Source of the DNA: Labilithrix sp.
Lineage (GTDB): Bacteria; Myxococcota_A; Polyangia; Polyangiales; Polyangiaceae
Reading direction: 5' to 3'
Length of the DNA stretch: 64,000 nt
NCBI GenBank assembly: GCA_019637225.1
Contig: JAHBWC010000040.1
Coordinates: 1 to 64,000 of the forward strand
The notes under the pieces are model-generated. The model was not told the DNA's origin, made no database searches, and saw nothing but the letters and a program-made list of their open reading frames with translations. Positions 42,898-54,233 of this stretch are shown here, piece after piece. A program made the position numbers and the translations under genes. Each line of letters opens with the position of its first letter. Positions within the stretch are counted from its first letter, which is position 1.

Positions 42898-43836
42898 TCA
42901 GGGCTTGAAGAGCTCGACGCCCTTCTTCTTCGCCGCCGGCTTCTTCGCCTTCGGCTTCGGTCGCGGGGCGAGTGCGGCAGGCCCGTCGTCGTCGATCTCG
43001 ATCGTCTGCGCCGTCTCCGCCGCCGGCGTCGGCGCCGGGGCGGGCTTCATCTCGACCGGCTTGGGCGCAGCCACCGTGTTCGGCGCGGCCACCGTCGACA
43101 CGATCGCGGGGCTCGTCGGCTCCGCCTCCGGCGCCGCCGACGTGGTCGTGGTGCGGGCCGGCTTCAGATCGTCGGTGAGCTCCGCGGCGGTGAGGACGAT
43201 GAAGAGGAGGACGACGAACGTGCCGAGCGCGACGCCGGCCCCGACCGCGAGCCTCTTCCACGGCATCGACCGGAGCGAGATCGTGAGCTCCGTCAGGAAG
43301 AGCTGCATCGGGACCCGACAGACGTCGCGGAGCCGCGGGCGCGGCTTCGGCGCCTTCAGGTGCGCGACGCCGACGCGGAGGAGCGCGAGCGCGGCCCTCC
43401 CCGTCTCGAGCCAGCGCGACGGCGGCGCAGCCAGCGGCGGCGCGGCCACCATCGACATGCGCGTCGAGCGCGCCTGCCCTCGGGAATCGAGGTCCGCGAC
43501 CGTGTACACGCTGTACGTGAGCTCGCGCGCCGGGCCGCTCTCGCTCGTACGCACGCCCGAGTCCGGCGCCGGCTCGACGTCGTTCTTCCAGGGAGGCCGC
43601 TTCGAGGGCACGTCGCTGTCCTTCTCCAGCTCGCCGGTGAGCTCGCCTCGGGCCGCCTTCGCGGCGAGGCGCTCGGCCAGCTTCTTCTCCATGTCACGCC
43701 AGGGGATGAGGTTACGGACCGTGGGCGCCCCGTCGGCGTTCGGCCCCGACGGCCGCTTCCACGGGTTGGATGGACGCTCGCCCGCGCGGCGCTCTTCGCC
43801 GCCGCTCGCCTCGAGGCTCGCGGACGTACGTCCCAT
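42898..43836 (-). CDS. Hypothetical single-pass membrane protein
   Basis: The ATG at 43836 gives 312 residues; a longer frame to 43893 adds an unlikely leader. The N-terminal ~190 residues are basic and Pro-rich with few features. One strong membrane segment follows (~210-232, VGAGVALGTFVVLLFIVL). The external part ends in a Pro/Ala/Lys-rich tail (KPKPKAKKPAAKKKGVELFK). I recognise no family. It lies upstream of the crotonase gene on the same strand with an 83-bp gap. Confidence 0.6.
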   Translation of the reverse strand: MGRTSASLEASGGEERRAGERPSNPWKRPSGPNADGAPTVRNLIPWRDMEKKLAERLAAKAARGELTGELEKDSDVPSKRPPWKNDVEPAPDSGVRTSESGPARELTYSVYTVADLDSRGQARSTRMSMVAAPPLAAPPSRWLETGRAALALLRVGVAHLKAPKPRPRLRDVCRVPMQLFLTELTISLRSMPWKRLAVGAGVALGTFVVLLFIVLTAAELTDDLKPARTTTTSAAPEAEPTSPAIVSTVAAPNTVAAPKPVEMKPAPAPTPAAETAQTIEIDDDGPAALAPRPKPKAKKPAAKKKGVELFKP

Positions 43837-43986
43837 TGCGGTCTTTCGGAAGCACCCGGCGGGCCAGATCGCGTCCGTGGACGGGCGATCCACCGACCGC
43901 AGTTTTTCAGCCCTACTGGCGAAGGGGTCTATCCCGATCGATGGCCCTTGATGGACAACGCGAGATCCAGTTGATGGCGCGGAGCA

Positions 43987-46704
<2,718 letters not shown>

Positions 46705-46714
46705 TGGGCCAGGC

Positions 46715-46720
46715 AGTCTA
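46715..46720 (-). promoter_or_regulatory. Candidate -10 element (TAGACT), leaderless-type position
   Basis: TAGACT on the minus strand ends 10 nt before the M1 peptidase ATG at 46704, with no ribosome site in between. Confidence 0.45.
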
Positions 46721-46770
46721 CAACGGCCTCGCGCGAGCCTCGGCAGAAAGCGAGGGTCGCGCGAGCTCGC

Positions 46771-48537
46771 TCAGCGGAACGGGCCCGCCGCCGCGAGGCC
46801 GCCGAGCGCGCGGCGGAGGCTCACCGCCAGCTCCGCCACGGGCAGCGCGGTCTCCGGATCCGACAGCTTGCCCTCGAGCTCGACGTTGATCGCGCTCGCG
46901 CGGATCTCGACGTTCTTGGCGCGCGCCGCGAGCTCACGCCAGGCGGCGCGCGCCGCGGGCGAGAGGGCCGGATCCTCGAGGCCGGCGGGCGCGGCGTCGA
47001 GCGGCGGATCGATCGCGACGATCACGGCGCTGCCGAGGAGGAGGCCCCCGCGCGCCCAGACCGATCCGATCTGCACCGCGCTCGCGCCGACCACGGCGTC
47101 GTGGATCCACATTCGGCCGAGCTCGAGCCGGCCGCGGAGGCGCGCCGCCAGCGCCTGCCAGGCGGGGACGTCGGCGGCGAACATCGCCGGAGGCGGGACG
47201 CGATCGAGCGTACGGTCGAAGATCGCCGCGACCTCGAGCACCCTCCGGACGAAGCGCTCGACCTTCTCGGTCACGTGCGCGGCCCCGCGGACGGCGAGCC
47301 GCGCGCCCGCGTCGCCGATCGTCACCTCGCCGAAGCGAAGCAAGGGGCCGAGCACGTCCGGGGCGACGAACGCCTGCGCCTGCGCGTGCTCACGCGCGCG
47401 CGCGGAGAACCGGCCGTCGACGGCGGCGTCGCCCGACCTCACGACCGAGACGGCGAGCGCGTCGGACCAGCGGCGCTCGCCGACGTCGAGCTCGAGCCCG
47501 AGGCTCGGCCACGCCAGCTTGGCCACGAGCCAGTAGTCCTCGTGCTGCTCGGCCGAGACCTCGACGGTGACGCGGCCGGCCCGCCCGACCATGCGCTTCG
47601 CCTCCGGATCGGTGACGAGGCCGACCTTGGCCGCGACGTTCTGCCAGACGAGCGCCTGGCGCGCGCTCCCGACCGGCGCGACCCATCCGCGGTCGGCGCG
47701 CGGCGCGCTCGCCCTCGGGCTCACGAGCACCCTCGCGCGGAGGGCGACGTCGTGACCCCAGGCGACGTCGGCCCGCACCTCGACGTCGGTGGCGAGCGTG
47801 ATCGTCCCGGCGCTGAAGCTCGGCGTCGCGCTGTCCGGCATCGCGACCCGAAACGGGATCGCCGCCCCTTCGGTCGGCGCCCCGTCGAGCACGCGGAGCC
47901 TGAAGCGCTGCCCCTCGCGGACGTCGTGCGACGGCAGCGTGATGGTCTCCGTCTCGACGAAGGAGAGGTCGACGCCACGGATCCGCCTCCCTCGGAGGTT
48001 CTGGACGGAGATCGAGCCGCTCACGACGTCCCCGACGGCGATCTGCGTCGCGTCGAGCGAGAGCTCCATGAACGGGTCCTTCCCGCGCGGCCCGTCGCGC
48101 GCGGTCACGAAGACCTTCGGCGACGGCGGCAGGGGCGGCACCGGCGCGAACGCGACCGGGACGACGAAGTCCTGCTCGCGATCCGGCCACCACGGGATCG
48201 AGACGTGGACGGTGATCGTGTAGGTGATCGACGTGTCCTGCCCGACGTAGGTGGGCGGCACGCCGGCGCCGAGCTCGAAGAGCGTCTTGAAGCGATGCTC
48301 TCCGGGCGCCATCTTCATCGACTTCGAGCGCCACTCGCGCTCGAAGAACGAGCCCGTGTGAACGGCGCGCGACTTGCCCGAGCCGACGCCCGCCTGCGTC
48401 GTCCCGCGGAGACGGATGGCGACGAAGTCGACCGGCGTCTCGCTCCTCGAGGTGAGCACCGCCTCGGCGAGCAGCCTCTCGCCCGGCGACACGGCCCCCG
48501 GGCTCAAGAGGAGCCTGACCTTGGGCCGGCTACGCAC
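46771..48537 (-). CDS. Arrestin-like (Vps26/Spo0M-type fold) protein
   Basis: The GTG at 48537 gives 588 residues. Residues ~1-130 read like an arrestin N-domain: SPGERLLAEAVLTSRSETPV, DFVAIRLRGTTQAG, SMKMAPGEHRFKTLFELGAG, SITYTITVHVSIPWWPDREQ. A second domain at ~150-280 has GDVVSGSISVQNLRGRRIRG and VETETITLPSHDVREGQRFR, matching an arrestin C-domain. The remaining ~300 residues are predicted alpha/beta without a family I know. There is no signal peptide. It lies directly downstream of pilQ on the same strand, after 119 bp. The assignment is by fold-like pattern, not by detailed sequence. Confidence 0.6.
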   Translation of the reverse strand: MRSRPKVRLLLSPGAVSPGERLLAEAVLTSRSETPVDFVAIRLRGTTQAGVGSGKSRAVHTGSFFEREWRSKSMKMAPGEHRFKTLFELGAGVPPTYVGQDTSITYTITVHVSIPWWPDREQDFVVPVAFAPVPPLPPSPKVFVTARDGPRGKDPFMELSLDATQIAVGDVVSGSISVQNLRGRRIRGVDLSFVETETITLPSHDVREGQRFRLRVLDGAPTEGAAIPFRVAMPDSATPSFSAGTITLATDVEVRADVAWGHDVALRARVLVSPRASAPRADRGWVAPVGSARQALVWQNVAAKVGLVTDPEAKRMVGRAGRVTVEVSAEQHEDYWLVAKLAWPSLGLELDVGERRWSDALAVSVVRSGDAAVDGRFSARAREHAQAQAFVAPDVLGPLLRFGEVTIGDAGARLAVRGAAHVTEKVERFVRRVLEVAAIFDRTLDRVPPPAMFAADVPAWQALAARLRGRLELGRMWIHDAVVGASAVQIGSVWARGGLLLGSAVIVAIDPPLDAAPAGLEDPALSPAARAAWRELAARAKNVEIRASAINVELEGKLSDPETALPVAELAVSLRRALGGLAAAGPFR

Positions 48538-48617
48538 GGGCAACGGCCGCGATCGGAGCGACGGTGGAGCGCGACGCGAAGCTCACGCCTCGAGTCTACC
48601 GCGCGGAGGCGCGGCGG

Positions 48618-48655
48618 ATCGAGGCGTTCGCTCGGTGAATCGAGGCGTTCGCTCG
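48618..48655. repeat. Tandem 17-bp direct repeats next to the pilQ stop codon
   Basis: ATCGAGGCGTTCGCTCG occurs at 48618-48634 and again at 48639-48655, period 21 bp, immediately downstream of the pilQ stop (48657-48659). Confidence 0.75.
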
Positions 48656-48656
48656 C

Positions 48657-50954
48657 TCAGTGCCCGAGGGCTTCGGCGCGGTTCACGATGCGCGGCGTGA
48701 TGAAGATCACGAGCTCGTTGCGCGTGTCGCTCGCGCGACGGCGCTGGAAGAGCACGCCGAGGATCGGGATGTCGCCGAAGAACGGGATCTGATCGAGATT
48801 GCGGCCGGTGTTGCGGGTGAAGATGCCGCCGATGACCGCCGTGTGCCCGTCCATCACGAGCAGATCGGTCTCCGCCTCGCGCTTGAGGATGGTCGGATCG
48901 CCTCGGGGAGAGGTCTGGTTGAAGTCGGGCTCGTCCCGGTTGATCTTCACGTGCATCGCGACCGAGCCGTCGGCCGTGACGTGCGGTCGGACCAGGAGCT
49001 GCAGCTTCGCCTCCTGGAAGGTCGTCTGGACGCCCTGGGCGCTGATCTGCGCGAACGGGATGAGCGTGCCCTGGCTGATGCGCGCGTCGCGGTTGTCGAG
49101 CGTGAGGATGCGCGGGCTGCTCACGATGCGGAGGAGACCGCTCGCCTCGGCCGCCGAGAGGCGGAGGCCGATGTTGAGGTTGTTGTCGATCGACCCGAGC
49201 GAGAAGCCGAGGGCGCCGCCCTGTCCGGTGCCGGTCGCGGCCGGGAGGTTGACGGCGAAGTTCGGCTGCGGGACGTTCTGCTGGAACGGCGACAGACCGC
49301 GCGAGTTCGTCAGCTGGTCGTAGTTACCGCCGGACGACGTGACGCGCGACGGGAACGCGATGCCCGTCGGGTTGCCGGTCGCCTCCGAGAAGGTGACGTC
49401 GCCGCCCCACTGGATACCGACGTCGCGGAGGTAGCGGCTCGTCGCCTCGACGATGCGCGCCTCGACGAGCACCTGCGGCGTCTGCGTGTCGAGGGAGCGG
49501 ACGAGCTCCTCGATGTTGTTCAGGTTGCCGGAGATGTCGCGCGCGATGAGGACGTTCGTGCGCTCGTCGACGGCGATGGAGCCGCGCGGCGAGAGGAGGT
49601 CCTTCGCGCGCGCCTGGAGCTCGTCGGCCTGCGCGTAGCTGACGGGGATGAGGCGCGTCTCGAGCGGCGTGAGCTCGTACTCCTGCTTCGCCGCGGCGAG
49701 GCGCAGCTCGCGCTCCTTCTGGAGGGTGGCGAGCGGCGCGACGCGGATCAGGTTGCCCGAGCGCACCATGCCGAGGCCCTTGGCCTGGAGCACGACGTCG
49801 AGGGCCTGGTCCCACGGGACGTTGCGCATGCGGATCGTCACGTTGCCCGACACGTCGTCGGCGGTGACGATGTTCACGCGCCCGACGTCCGCGAGCAGAC
49901 GGAGGATGTTGTGGATGTCGGCGTCCTTGAGATCGAGGTCGATCCGACGGCCCGTGTACCCGCGCGCCTGCCCGTTGAGCGTGGCGGTGAAGCCCGCGGC
50001 CTCGCTGCCCGTCGACACCTCGATCTTCGGGTCGTCGCCGAGGATGGACGTCTCGACCTTCGGACCGCCGCCGCCGTCGCTCTCACGAGCGACCGTCACG
50101 GACTTGCGCACGGCCGGCTTCGGGCCGGTCTTCGCGAGCGCGGTGTCGAACGACCAGACGATGTCCGTGCCGTCGACCGACACGGTCCCCTGGCTCGAGC
50201 CGTCGGCGCCCTTGTCGATCTCGACGAACGTGGCCTCGCTCTTCTCGTCGTAGAAGGCGGTCACGCTCTTGATGACGCCCCTGCCCTGCGAGACGTCGAG
50301 CGTCCGCGCGAGCGGCTTGGCGAGCGTCGTCTTCTTCAGCTCGAGCCGGACGCGGCCGGACGGGCTCGTCGAGAGCGAGTACGCCGGCATCTCGCTCGTC
50401 GAGATGACGATGCGGTCGCAGCCCGACGAGCACGGCGCCTTCGCGCGCTCGTAGCGGACGTCGACGAGCTCGCCCCCGCCGCTCCGAGGCTCGGCGTCCT
50501 TGGCTCCGCCGGCCGCGGGCGCGGTCGCCGCCGCCGGCGAGAGCATCACCTTGAGCGACGTCCCTTCGGCGCGAACACGGTACGCCGCCGGCTTCGTCAG
50601 GTTGATGCCCAGGCGCGTCATCTGACCGGCTTCGGTCTTGAACGCCTGGGTCATCACTCCGCCGACGATGCCGACCGCGCTCGTGATGGCTTCCCTCACG
50701 CCGACGACATCCGAGTTCGCGATGTCGACGACGAGACGCTTTCCGCCGTTCTCGACGCGCACGTTGAACGTCGGCGCGCCCGTCCCGACGACTTCGATCT
50801 CCGCGGCGCCGCTCTCGGCATCGGTCGTCCTGACCTTGACGTCCCGGACGTGGTTGGGCGCAGCGTCGGCCCACGCGAACGTGGTCGACAGCAGGATCGC
50901 CTGCGCCCCGATGAGCTGTCGCGCTCGCTTCTGAATCGAGCCCATCTTCCGCAT
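48657..50954 (-). CDS. pilQ: Type IV pilus secretin PilQ
   Basis: The 765-residue protein starts at ATG 50954 with a signal peptide (LIGAQAILLSTTFAWA). Two AMIN-type regions lie at ~35-130 and ~150-260. The STN domain (IDLDLKDADIHNILRLLADV, DQALDVVLQAKGLGMV) is at ~330-410. Secretin N1 and the C-terminal ring domain follow, with the signature QIPFFGDIPILGVLF near the end and IVNRAEALGH last. PilQ forms the outer-membrane pore for type IV pili. The 331-bp gap to pilP, filled with an operator-like palindrome and hairpins, suggests separate control from pilMNOP. Confidence 0.93.
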   Translation of the reverse strand: MRKMGSIQKRARQLIGAQAILLSTTFAWADAAPNHVRDVKVRTTDAESGAAEIEVVGTGAPTFNVRVENGGKRLVVDIANSDVVGVREAITSAVGIVGGVMTQAFKTEAGQMTRLGINLTKPAAYRVRAEGTSLKVMLSPAAATAPAAGGAKDAEPRSGGGELVDVRYERAKAPCSSGCDRIVISTSEMPAYSLSTSPSGRVRLELKKTTLAKPLARTLDVSQGRGVIKSVTAFYDEKSEATFVEIDKGADGSSQGTVSVDGTDIVWSFDTALAKTGPKPAVRKSVTVARESDGGGGPKVETSILGDDPKIEVSTGSEAAGFTATLNGQARGYTGRRIDLDLKDADIHNILRLLADVGRVNIVTADDVSGNVTIRMRNVPWDQALDVVLQAKGLGMVRSGNLIRVAPLATLQKERELRLAAAKQEYELTPLETRLIPVSYAQADELQARAKDLLSPRGSIAVDERTNVLIARDISGNLNNIEELVRSLDTQTPQVLVEARIVEATSRYLRDVGIQWGGDVTFSEATGNPTGIAFPSRVTSSGGNYDQLTNSRGLSPFQQNVPQPNFAVNLPAATGTGQGGALGFSLGSIDNNLNIGLRLSAAEASGLLRIVSSPRILTLDNRDARISQGTLIPFAQISAQGVQTTFQEAKLQLLVRPHVTADGSVAMHVKINRDEPDFNQTSPRGDPTILKREAETDLLVMDGHTAVIGGIFTRNTGRNLDQIPFFGDIPILGVLFQRRRASDTRNELVIFITPRIVNRAEALGH

Positions 50955-51012
50955 GGCTCTTTGGCTCCCTCGGATCGTCGGTCACACTCGCCGACACGAC
51001 TCCGCGGAAACC

Positions 51013-51043
51013 AACGTAGAACGCGCGGATCGGAACATGCCAA
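51013..51043 (-). promoter_or_regulatory. Candidate promoter for pilQ
   Basis: On the minus strand TTGGCA (51038-51043) is followed after 19 bp by TACGTT (51013-51018), 58 nt before the pilQ ATG. The spacing is longer than the usual 16-18 bp, so confidence is limited. It overlaps the operator-like palindromes. Confidence 0.35.
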
Positions 51044-51061
51044 TTTGTGGCAAACGTTTGC
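51038..51061. promoter_or_regulatory. Adjacent palindromes, LacI/PurR-type operator-like
   Basis: GCAAACGTTTGC (51050-51061) is a perfect 12-bp palindrome identical to the core of LacI/PurR-family operators. It abuts TGCCA-N5-TGGCA (51038-51052). Both lie in the gap upstream of pilQ. Confidence 0.5.
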
Positions 51062-51193
51062 TGAGGCCGACGCCCGCCGCGCGGCCCTCGGGGGCGCGGA
51101 TCCACACGAACGCCGGCGGTTTTCGCTCGATCCGCGCGTCGGATCGTCCGGCGACGGCTCGCCCCCGCCGGCGCGTCGCGGACAAACGAGAAC

Positions 51194-51271
51194 GGCGCGC
51201 GAGCACTTCGCTCGCGCGCCGTCAGGGGCGCTCCGCGCGAGCACTTCGCTCGCGCGCCGTCAGGGGCGCTC
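51194..51271. repeat. Two 38-bp tandem repeats, each with a hairpin
   Basis: The unit occurs at 51196-51233 and 51234-51271. The first contains a perfect 11-bp stem (51194-51204 with 51210-51220, loop ACTTC). The second contains a 9-bp stem (51234-51242 with 51248-51256, same loop). Part of the unit (CGCGCCGTCAG) recurs at 51280-51289, where the pilP stop codon is located, so the repeat seems to have duplicated from the pilP end. It could act as attenuator or mRNA stabiliser; no T tract typical of a terminator is close. Confidence 0.8.
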
Positions 51272-51285
51272 GGGCCGCCGCGCCG

Positions 51286-51888
51286 TCAGAGCCGGTCGCG
51301 CGCCTGCTCGGACTCGGCGCGGATCGCGATCACGCGCGACGCGGGCGGGATGCCGGGCTGCGCCGGGTCTTCGCGGGTGAAGACGATGTCTCCGTCGCGC
51401 ACTTTGTTGACGCGCCAGTTGATCTGGTAGTCAGTCCCGTTCGCGCCGCCGACGTGCACGACCTCGGGCCGCCCGACCCAGTCGCCTCGCTTGATGACCC
51501 AGCCCTTGCCGCCGGGGTCGACGACCATCGCGCGCGGATACTCACCGCCGGTGACGATCGCGACGAGCTTGAGCTCGTCGAGAGAAAACTGCGGGAGGAT
51601 GACCTCCTTCTGCACGTTCGCGACCTTCTTCACCTCGGGACCGACCACGGAGACGTAGGTGCGGAACGGATCGCGGTTGCGATCGCTCTCGGCGAAGTCG
51701 TTCTCCGCGAACTCCATCTTGGGCAGCGACGGCCCCGTGGCGACCGGCGCGGCGCCGGCGTCGGCGGCGGCCGAGGCTGCGGGCGCCGTCGAGCCGGTGT
51801 TGGCGGCCTGGAGCGCCTTGTCGGGCGAGCAGGCCGATGCGAGGAGCGCGAGCGTGACGAGACCGGTCGCGACGATGGGAGTCTTCAT
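51286..51888 (-). CDS. pilP: Type IV pilus lipoprotein PilP
   Basis: The 200-residue protein has a lipobox ASAC (Cys20), a Ser/Ala-rich linker to ~55, and a PilP-type C-terminal beta domain (~75-190: FAENDFAESDRNRDPFRTYV, LDELKLVAIVTGG, KGWVIKRGDWVG, DGDIVFTREDP). PilP links the inner-membrane PilMNO complex to the PilQ secretin. The start shares one base with the pilO stop (TGATG). The ATG at 51888 is followed by a clear signal peptide. Confidence 0.93.
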   Translation of the reverse strand: MKTPIVATGLVTLALLASACSPDKALQAANTGSTAPAASAAADAGAAPVATGPSLPKMEFAENDFAESDRNRDPFRTYVSVVGPEVKKVANVQKEVILPQFSLDELKLVAIVTGGEYPRAMVVDPGGKGWVIKRGDWVGRPEVVHVGGANGTDYQINWRVNKVRDGDIVFTREDPAQPGIPPASRVIAIRAESEQARDRL

Positions 51889-52499
51889 CAGCGCCCTCCT
51901 CCGGGCTTGGCGGGCGTCTTGCCGGCGGGCGCGGCGCCCGGCTTCAGCAGGTGGAACGTCGTCGCCAGACAGCTCGCCTTGAGCACGACGTCCTCGCCCT
52001 CGATCTTCGGGTCGCCGAGCTCGAGGTTCTCCATGTTGATGATGCGGTCCTGCTTGCCGACCTCGTACACGAACTTGGCGATCTGGTGGAAGCGGCCGGT
52101 GATCTGCAGCTTCATCGGGACCTTCGCGTAGAAGGTCTGCGGGACCTCTTCCATCGGCGACCAGGCCTTCAGGTCGATGCCGCTGATGTTCGACACGGCC
52201 TGGAGCGCCGAGAGGAACGTCGCAGCCTCGGTGTCGGTCGGGAGCACCTTGTTCAGCTCGCGCTGCTTCTGCTGGCGCATCGCGAGCTCGTCGCGATCGG
52301 CGAAGTAGCTCGCCTGCGACTGCTTCACCTTCGAGAGCTCGGTCTCGAGCTCGCCGGTCTTCGCGCGCTCGCGATCGGTGCGCGCGGCGACGTCCGTGTG
52401 GAGCAGGACGTAGTAGGCCACGCCGAGCAGCAGGCAGAAGAGGGCGCCGACGCCGACTTTCCCGACGATGGGGAGGCGATTCAGGCTGAGCGAAGCCAT
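51888..52499 (-). CDS. pilO: Type IV pilus assembly protein PilO
   Basis: The 203-residue protein has one transmembrane helix (~15-33, GVGALFCLLLGVAYYVLL), a coiled coil (~40-80, ERAKTGELETELSKVKQSQA) and a C-terminal ferredoxin-like PilO domain (SNISGIDLKAWSPMEEVPQT, KLQITGRFHQIAKFVYEVGK). It is the inner-membrane partner of PilN. The gene sits 1 nt after pilN and overlaps pilP by one base. Confidence 0.93.
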   Translation of the reverse strand: MASLSLNRLPIVGKVGVGALFCLLLGVAYYVLLHTDVAARTDRERAKTGELETELSKVKQSQASYFADRDELAMRQQKQRELNKVLPTDTEAATFLSALQAVSNISGIDLKAWSPMEEVPQTFYAKVPMKLQITGRFHQIAKFVYEVGKQDRIINMENLELGDPKIEGEDVVLKASCLATTFHLLKPGAAPAGKTPAKPGGGR

Positions 52500-52500
52500 G

Positions 52501-53178
52501 TCAGTACCTCACCTTCGCGCTCATCTCGAACTTCACGAGCTCGAGCTTCGTCGTCGTGTCGACCGCCTTGCTCGCCGGCAGGAGCCTCACTTCATAGAAG
52601 TAGTCGCTCAGCGAGAGTCGCCGCAGGAACTCGGAGACGTCCTCGCCGTCGCGCGCGTAGCCGGAGAGCTTCACGCTGCGGTCGTTCTCCTTGAACCCGG
52701 AGAGCCAGAGGCGACGCGGATCCCAGCTCGCGTTCGGAACGGCGCTCGGGTTGTCGCGCTTCAGCTGCTCGAGCTTGTCGCGATCGACGGTGGGGCCGCG
52801 GCCCGGCGTCATCATGCGCGAGAGCTCGAGCATCGTCGCCGTCGGCCCCGTGCGCGCGCCCTGGAGCTTCTGGATCGCCTCCTCGCGGTCGCGGAGCTCC
52901 TTGAGCTGCGTCTTGATGGTCGCGTGCTGCGCGATCTCGCGCTTGATGTTGTCGATGTTCCCCGTCAGCTCCGTGTTGTGCTTCTGCACCTGCGTGAGCT
53001 GGTCCTGCTTCGTCTTGTAGACGAAGAGGAGGACGATGACCTCGAGGAGCACGGCGCCGAGCACGAACGCGAGCCAGACCTGGCTCTCGCCCCCGCCGCC
53101 GCCGACTTCGACCGGCGCGCCCGCCTCGCCGCGACGGCGGAGCTGCTTCTTCTGCGGCAGTAGGTTGATGCGGATCAT
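52501..53178 (-). CDS. pilN: Type IV pilus assembly protein PilN
   Basis: The 225-residue protein opens with the PilN motif MIRINLLPQKK, which inserts into PilM. A membrane helix (~35-53, LAFVLGAVLLEVIVLLFVY) and a coiled coil with EIAQHATIKTQLKELRDREE follow. The remaining ferredoxin-like domain (LSGYARDGEDVSEFLRRLSL) completes the fold. Overlap ATGA with pilM and proximity to pilO place it in the PilMNO complex. Confidence 0.93.
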   Translation of the reverse strand: MIRINLLPQKKQLRRRGEAGAPVEVGGGGGESQVWLAFVLGAVLLEVIVLLFVYKTKQDQLTQVQKHNTELTGNIDNIKREIAQHATIKTQLKELRDREEAIQKLQGARTGPTATMLELSRMMTPGRGPTVDRDKLEQLKRDNPSAVPNASWDPRRLWLSGFKENDRSVKLSGYARDGEDVSEFLRRLSLSDYFYEVRLLPASKAVDTTTKLELVKFEMSAKVRY

Positions 53179-54233
53179 GACCGGCGCTCCTTGTCACAAC
53201 GGAGGCTCAGGCCGAGCGCGACGACGAGCTGCGCCGCCCGGAGGCGCATGTCCTGCTCGTTGACGAACTTCGCGTCGACGCCGAGCGTCGCCATCGGGTC
53301 GAACACCTGCACCGGCACGTGCGCCCGCTTCTCGATCGACTGGCAGAGCGGCGCGAGGTAGGCGCTGCCGCCGGAGACGAAGATGCGGCTGATCTCGGTC
53401 TCGCCGCTCGTCGCCAGGTAGAAGTCGAGGCTCCGCTGGATCTCACCCGCGAGGCCGTCGCACGCCGACTGGATGATCTGGTGGACCTCCTGCGGGACGA
53501 TGTCCGTCGGGCCGCCGCCGCACTTGTAGGCCTCGGCCTGCTCGAACGGGACGTTGCACTGCTTCTGGATCTCCTCGGTGATCGAGTTGCCCGCGTTCGT
53601 GATCTCGCGCGTGAAGGCCGAGACGCCGCGGGACACGATGTTGAGCGAGGAGACCGCCGCCCCGACGTTGAGCAGCGCGATCGTGCCGTCCTCCGGCAGG
53701 CCGTGCTGGTACTCGAAGATGTTCTGGATGGTGAAGGCGTTGATGTCGACGATGACGGGCTTGAGCTTCGCCTCGCGGACGATCGCCGCGTAGTCGTTGA
53801 TCTCGTCCTTCTTCGCCGCGACCAGCAAGAGATCCATCTGCGCGGCCTCGGGCCGACGCCGGAGGACCTCGTAGTCGATCGACATGACCTTGATGTCGAA
53901 CGGGATGTGCTGCTCGGCCTCCCAGCCGATCTGCTCTTCGAGCTCCTCGTTGGTCATCATCGGCACCGTGATTTTTCTCACGATGACCGACTGACCGTAG
54001 ACGCCGATGGCGACGTCCTTCTGGGAGATCTTTTGGTCGTGGAAGATCCGGAGAAGCGACTCGACGACCGCGCCGGAGTTCATGACGTGACCGTCGATGA
54101 TCGCCTGCGCGGGCAAGGGCGCGAACCCGTACCGCACGACCTGGAGTTTCTTTCGCGACTCTTTGAGCTGCACGACCTTGATCGCGCTAGCTCCGATGTC
54201 GACGCCGACCAGGTTCTTACCTTCGCCGAGCAT
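53175..54233 (-). CDS. pilM: Type IV pilus assembly protein PilM
   Basis: The start ATG 54233 gives 352 residues with no signal peptide, as expected for the cytoplasmic actin-like PilM. Motifs are typical: VGVDIGASAIKVVQL, VIVRKITVPMM, LEEQIGWEAEQHIPFDIKV, ALLNVGAAVSSLNIV and RIFVSGGSAYLAPL. It binds ATP and the PilN N-terminus at the inner membrane. The 5' region is free, so the pil operon promoter probably lies upstream of 54233. Confidence 0.95.
   Translation of the reverse strand: MLGEGKNLVGVDIGASAIKVVQLKESRKKLQVVRYGFAPLPAQAIIDGHVMNSGAVVESLLRIFHDQKISQKDVAIGVYGQSVIVRKITVPMMTNEELEEQIGWEAEQHIPFDIKVMSIDYEVLRRRPEAAQMDLLLVAAKKDEINDYAAIVREAKLKPVIVDINAFTIQNIFEYQHGLPEDGTIALLNVGAAVSSLNIVSRGVSAFTREITNAGNSITEEIQKQCNVPFEQAEAYKCGGGPTDIVPQEVHQIIQSACDGLAGEIQRSLDFYLATSGETEISRIFVSGGSAYLAPLCQSIEKRAHVPVQVFDPMATLGVDAKFVNEQDMRLRAAQLVVALGLSLRCDKERRS

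Larger units (their letters stand above)
50955..51285. other. Intergenic region between pilP and pilQ (331 bp)
   Basis: Elsewhere the pil genes overlap or abut, so this gap is exceptional. It holds a palindromic operator-like element (51038-51061), a possible promoter for pilQ (minus-strand TTGGCA at 51038-51043 and TACGTT at 51013-51018, 19 bp apart) and a tandem pair of hairpin repeats (51194-51271). Confidence 0.6.

Noticed and set aside
51048..51062. Sigma-54-like TGGCAAACGTTTGCT on the plus strand
   Set aside because: The GG-to-GC spacing is 9 nt instead of 10, and it points away from pilQ.
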